This document shows, one piece after another, positions 4,070 through 7,381 of a DNA stretch of 7,381 nt. Origin of the DNA: Candidatus Levyibacteriota bacterium (GTDB lineage: Bacteria > Patescibacteriota > Microgenomatia > Levybacterales > UBA12049). Position numbers and translations under genes: made by a program. The stretch covers positions 1 to 7,381 of the forward strand of contig JACPTT010000079.1 of NCBI GenBank assembly GCA_016192645.1, given 5' to 3'. Every line of letters starts with the position of its first letter. The stretch's first letter is position 1. Below the pieces are notes generated by a model. That model was not told the DNA's origin. It ran no database searches and saw only the letters and a program-made list of their open reading frames with translations.

Positions 4070-7000
4070 CTATGGCGCTACTTCCTGCCAGACGAAGCTT
4101 TTGTGTTTGAGAAAGTCGGGAAAATTGAGAATAAATTCCGGTTGCTCTTCGATATAAAAGACTGGATAATCCGAATTATCATTGCAAAGTGTTCGATTAT
4201 TTTGGAATGTTCCTGGATTAAGTGGATCAAGTGCGGCATTTGCAACAACTGCCCCCTGCATATTAAGCCGTTTATCCCTATCAGAAGGGCAGTTGCTGCC
4301 CTGCGTGCCATTGCTTTCTAAAACAAAGTCAGAGTCGGCGCTAAAAAGCCCTTTTATATGAGTGGGGGAAGAGGAAGACGATCCGCCAACATCTGCATCA
4401 ACCGTAATGTCCCCCGAAACTGACACAACCAGGGTTGAGGCGTTGGGGGTACTGACCGTTTGGATTTCTCCTTGAATATGCAGGTTGCCCTTGATTAAAA
4501 AAACATAGTCTCCGCGATTAAAGGTAATGCCGGATGATCGGGTATAGACATCCCTTCCGGGCTGGTTTGTATAAACAACATCTGGATCTGGGTCAAGAGC
4601 CGCAAGATTGCAACCAGGTGCATCATAGCAGTTTCTACCATCTATACTATCAGGAATTTCTGTTATAGTTTTGCCCTTTTGTTTTGCTAATCCCAAAAGA
4701 TAGCTGTAGGAAGTGCGGGTAGTCCCGGGTATGGCGGGCGTAAAGGTCTCAGGATAAATAGTTCCTCCCACAACCCATCGCTTCAGCGGATCTTCGGACG
4801 ATCGTTCAAGACAAATTCCCGAGCTTGCGGAAACACAGAAGCTATAACTATTGTCTCCCGAAAAGATAACCCCGGGGCTTCCGTCTCTTCTGTTCAAAAG
4901 CATGGCATAGGGATCGCGGGACGAGGCTGAGACAGGGTCATTAAAACCCGAGTCGATTCTCATATCCGCCCCCTTTCCCTGAATCCAGGGCTGGACTAAT
5001 TGATAGTAGAAGTCCACTCTTTTTTGGGGCTGGGCGGTAGTTAGAGTAAGATTTTCGCCCGGATCATCGCCATAGGTAAAAGGTGTTGAGCGAACCGAAA
5101 CTGCAGTTGCAGATCCATCGTCGGCGAAAACCAGGGCGCAGATGAGCCGTGCTCCCGAAACATCGGAAGGAGTTATTGAGTAGGAGCCTGGGAAAAGCGT
5201 TTGGTTTGGGTAGGAGAAAGAATAAGCGCCATTACTGTTGGTTGCGGTGCTATAGCTTAGTCCAAAATAGTTTTCGGAAAGGCTTAAGGATTTACTCCCC
5301 AACCGGCCTTGATTTGTTATTGAAGTTGAACAGCTATCATCAAGGGTTGTGTACATGGTGCCTCCCACGCCTACCTCGTAGGGAACAATGCCAAAATCAG
5401 CCGCGCTGGCGGGTGGAGGAATAGTAAAAGTGAGTTTGTTAGTATTGGTTGAAGTGTCGTAGCCGGTTGATTTGTTGGGAGAGAAGCCAAAGGGGACATC
5501 AAGTTCAAGCGTATAACTTCCGGAGGTAACTCCGGTAAATTGGTAGGCGCCGGAGTCGTTGGTTGTTGTGCTTTGGGTGTTTAAGTAAAGCCTTGCCCCG
5601 CCTGCGTAGCCGATCTCATCAGCTTCTTTTCTCCCGTTGGCATTGCGGTCAATAAAAACAATGCCCGAGATGGTGGAAGTAGGCGCAGCGGTGGGAGCAA
5701 CAGGGCAAGAGCCATTATAGCTTCCCCAATAGACCGAACTTACACTGCCTCCGCCTGATGTGCAGTCGGAAACCTGGCTTTGATTAGTTAACGTGCCTCC
5801 ACTTGAACAGGTTCCCCAACAGGTTCTTGTTACTGTAGAGCAACTGCCGAACTCACAGTTTCCAATATCAGACGACGTACCGGTTCGGCAAACTCCAGAA
5901 CCCCTAGCCGCGCATGAAGCAGGAGTAGGGGTGGGGGTGGGAGCGCCGGATGGACCAGGAGTGGCGGTGGGGAGAGGAGCAGTGCATACCCAGCAATAGG
6001 GATATAGGCTGCCTTGAGCAGCATTTGTGCAAGTTGAGTCTCCAGCGCTTTGATAGACCCAGCTCCCGGAACAAGAGGGACAATTAGCGGGAAAGGTTGG
6101 AGGATTTCCTCCGCATTGCGCGTTTGTCCCGCACGAAACACAGCCGAGGACGGGGGTGGGACCTACGGTTGGGGCGAGAGTGGGAGCAAGAATGCCTATG
6201 CCAAAGGTTGCATCGCCCGATGAGTTGGTTTGCGAACAAAGCGTTCCTTGATCTTCACCTCCAGCGTGTACCCACCAACGGTATGCTTTCCCAGAAGTTA
6301 CAGAAATTATCATGCTGGTTTGATTCCATTGATTAATACAGACATCATGTCCTCCACCGCAGTTGTTTGCGATGGGTCCGCTTGCCGAGGAAACAAGCGA
6401 ATTTCCATCGTCAACCCTTACATCATACCAATCAGCATTAGCAACAGCACTCCAAGAGAGTGTAACCGAAGTAGTACCGGCAGGAAAAGTTGTTCCGTTT
6501 GGAGAGAGGCTTGAATTAGAAGGAGGAGAGGTAGGACAATTAAGCGCTGAAGTTGTAAAGGTGGTGAGGCCGCAAGAAGTAGAAGGGCCAAGATTTGAAG
6601 AACTCCAACGCGTAGCAGAGGCGGCATAGGTTGTATTTGGGGAAAGACCTGTAAAATTATAGGAAAGATTGCTGTTTGTTCCGAGGCTTGAACCGTTGAG
6701 AGACCAATCGGTTCGATCATATCTGCTAAAATTATTGCTTTCGGCAACTGTTGCCGTGCCCGTTGTTGTTCCGGTGGAGCTCGAAGAAATGCTACAGGTA
6801 TAGGAAGGAAGGGGGGTGGGAGTGGGGGTTGGAGTGGGCTGGGGAAAAATGGCCTGACAGGCAGTGTTGCCGCAGGGAGCAGTGGTACAGGGAATATCAG
6901 CATTAGCGCATGTTGTAGCGCTTACTCCGCACATGACAGTGGTGCTACTAGAAGGACAAGTCCCTTCGTAGGGAGGGTTGGTAGTATCAATAGATTGCGT

Positions 7001-7381
7001 ATTGCAATTCCCATCTGTTGTTCCGTTACTATTACAGCATGTTTTGTACCGCCCGCCAACCGAACAATCACAAGCTCCGGCATTGAGGTAGGGTCCTATA
7101 TTCGCCCCGCTCGCATCCCCACATTTATCCGCAGTAGAACAAACAGTGTTGGTACGAGGGATCCAAGCTATATATTCATCTGGAAGGGTTGAATCTGCAT
7201 AGCATGCTGAATATCTATGTTTCTCCCAAGGATTAGTAGCGGCATCGTTGCAAGCTGTCCCGCAGCCTCCGGAATTCGTAATAGACGGGCCATTATTGCA
7301 TTCATAATTTGTCCAACCGGAACAAAATGAGTCAGAAACTATTTGATTTGAGGGTGCCGTTGAGGAGTAAGATGCGGTCAC
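4070..7381 (-). CDS. Large secreted Cys-rich, PT-linker, SdrD_B-like surface protein (5' partial)
   Basis: At least 1103 residues; the gene runs off the right edge, so the GTG at 7381 is probably internal and the signal peptide is not seen. Order of regions: Cys-rich 1-176 (18 Cys); PT linker 180-191; two fibronectin-III-like modules (about 193-277, 282-395); linker 398-411; Cys-rich 414-468 (8 Cys); linker 469-488; Cys-rich 490-559 (8 Cys); linker 561-570; an SdrD_B/Cna_B-like module 571-666 (GIVFIDRNANGRKEADEIGY, then DSGAYQFTGVTSGSYTLEL); a second prealbumin-like module about 672-795; and a Gly/Asn/Asp-rich C-terminal region 798-1103 with strand repeats (YVFLIKGNLHIQGEI, LVVSVSGDITVDADV) ending in FVWQEVAP. 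No LPXTG or C-terminal membrane helix is present, so anchoring must be N-terminal or indirect. A cell-surface adhesin or stalk role is inference. The even Cys counts suggest disulfides and extracellular oxidative folding. Confidence 0.8.
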   Translation of the reverse strand: MTASYSSTAPSNQIVSDSFCSGWTNYECNNGPSITNSGGCGTACNDAATNPWEKHRYSACYADSTLPDEYIAWIPRTNTVCSTADKCGDASGANIGPYLNAGACDCSVGGRYKTCCNSNGTTDGNCNTQSIDTTNPPYEGTCPSSSTTVMCGVSATTCANADIPCTTAPCGNTACQAIFPQPTPTPTPTPLPSYTCSISSSSTGTTTGTATVAESNNFSRYDRTDWSLNGSSLGTNSNLSYNFTGLSPNTTYAASATRWSSSNLGPSTSCGLTTFTTSALNCPTSPPSNSSLSPNGTTFPAGTTSVTLSWSAVANADWYDVRVDDGNSLVSSASGPIANNCGGGHDVCINQWNQTSMIISVTSGKAYRWWVHAGGEDQGTLCSQTNSSGDATFGIGILAPTLAPTVGPTPVLGCVSCGTNAQCGGNPPTFPANCPSCSGSWVYQSAGDSTCTNAAQGSLYPYCWVCTAPLPTATPGPSGAPTPTPTPASCAARGSGVCRTGTSSDIGNCEFGSCSTVTRTCWGTCSSGGTLTNQSQVSDCTSGGGSVSSVYWGSYNGSCPVAPTAAPTSTISGIVFIDRNANGRKEADEIGYAGGARLYLNTQSTTTNDSGAYQFTGVTSGSYTLELDVPFGFSPNKSTGYDTSTNTNKLTFTIPPPASAADFGIVPYEVGVGGTMYTTLDDSCSTSITNQGRLGSKSLSLSENYFGLSYSTATNSNGAYSFSYPNQTLFPGSYSITPSDVSGARLICALVFADDGSATAVSVRSTPFTYGDDPGENLTLTTAQPQKRVDFYYQLVQPWIQGKGADMRIDSGFNDPVSASSRDPYAMLLNRRDGSPGVIFSGDNSYSFCVSASSGICLERSSEDPLKRWVVGGTIYPETFTPAIPGTTRTSYSYLLGLAKQKGKTITEIPDSIDGRNCYDAPGCNLAALDPDPDVVYTNQPGRDVYTRSSGITFNRGDYVFLIKGNLHIQGEIQTVSTPNASTLVVSVSGDITVDADVGGSSSSSPTHIKGLFSADSDFVLESNGTQGSNCPSDRDKRLNMQGAVVANAALDPLNPGTFQNNRTLCNDNSDYPVFYIEEQPEFILNFPDFLKHKSFVWQEVAP

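Noticed and set aside
5898..5905. GAACCCCT match to part of the 32-bp palindrome inside the surface protein gene
   Set aside because: Only 8 bases match and the partner arm is missing; expected by chance in 7 kb.
6418..6903. Open frame of 161 codons on the - strand, out of frame with the large surface protein
   Set aside because: It is almost only Leu, Pro and Ala, has no family motif, and lies wholly in another frame of a gene with clear domains; it is a product of skewed codon composition.

Overview
The window looks like chromosome from an uncultivated Candidate Phyla Radiation (Patescibacteria) bacterium, probably of the Microgenomates type. That assignment is inference from the gene types (a stripped-down Lgt-like membrane protein, a four-helix-bundle '23S intervening sequence' protein, a PT-linker surface protein ending in EVAP), the very T-rich membrane genes and the lack of Shine-Dalgarno sequences. 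TGA appears to act as a stop: the 1103-codon frame contains none, so the standard bacterial code fits. No rRNA, tRNA or CRISPR array was seen, and no stretch above 300 bases lacks a gene.

Layout. Positions 1-893 (+) hold the C-terminal part of an MFS permease broken by a one-base frameshift near 413-420. Two bases later a 7-helix Lgt-like membrane protein begins (896-1585, +). Next is a compact REP-transposase unit: a Y1 (HUH) transposase gene (1608-2258, -) with a 32-bp palindrome on each side (1577-1608 and 2296-2327). A stand-alone Clp N-domain protein (2309-2770, -) ends inside the second palindrome. It is divergent from an RluA-family pseudouridine synthase (2808-3605, +) across a 37-bp gap holding two overlapping promoters that predict leaderless mRNAs. 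After that comes a four-helix-bundle gene (3636-3998, -) bracketed by 55-bp imperfect inverted repeats. The rest (4070-7381, -) is one large secreted, cysteine-rich, PT-linker multidomain surface protein whose N-terminus lies outside the window.

The most interesting theme is repeat invasion of coding sequence. A 32-bp palindrome identical to the one beside the transposase sits in frame inside the pseudouridine synthase gene. The same gene carries two further in-frame inverted-repeat segments of different sequence, and its last codons lie in the inverted repeat of the four-helix-bundle cassette. The palindromes also provide or overlap the stop codons of the Lgt-like, Clp_N and transposase genes. 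I read this as an active or recently active REP/RAYT system, with one housekeeping enzyme tolerating several repeat-encoded peptide inserts, comparable in concept to Rickettsia palindromic elements. The sequence identities and positions are seen directly; mobility and the insertion history are inference.
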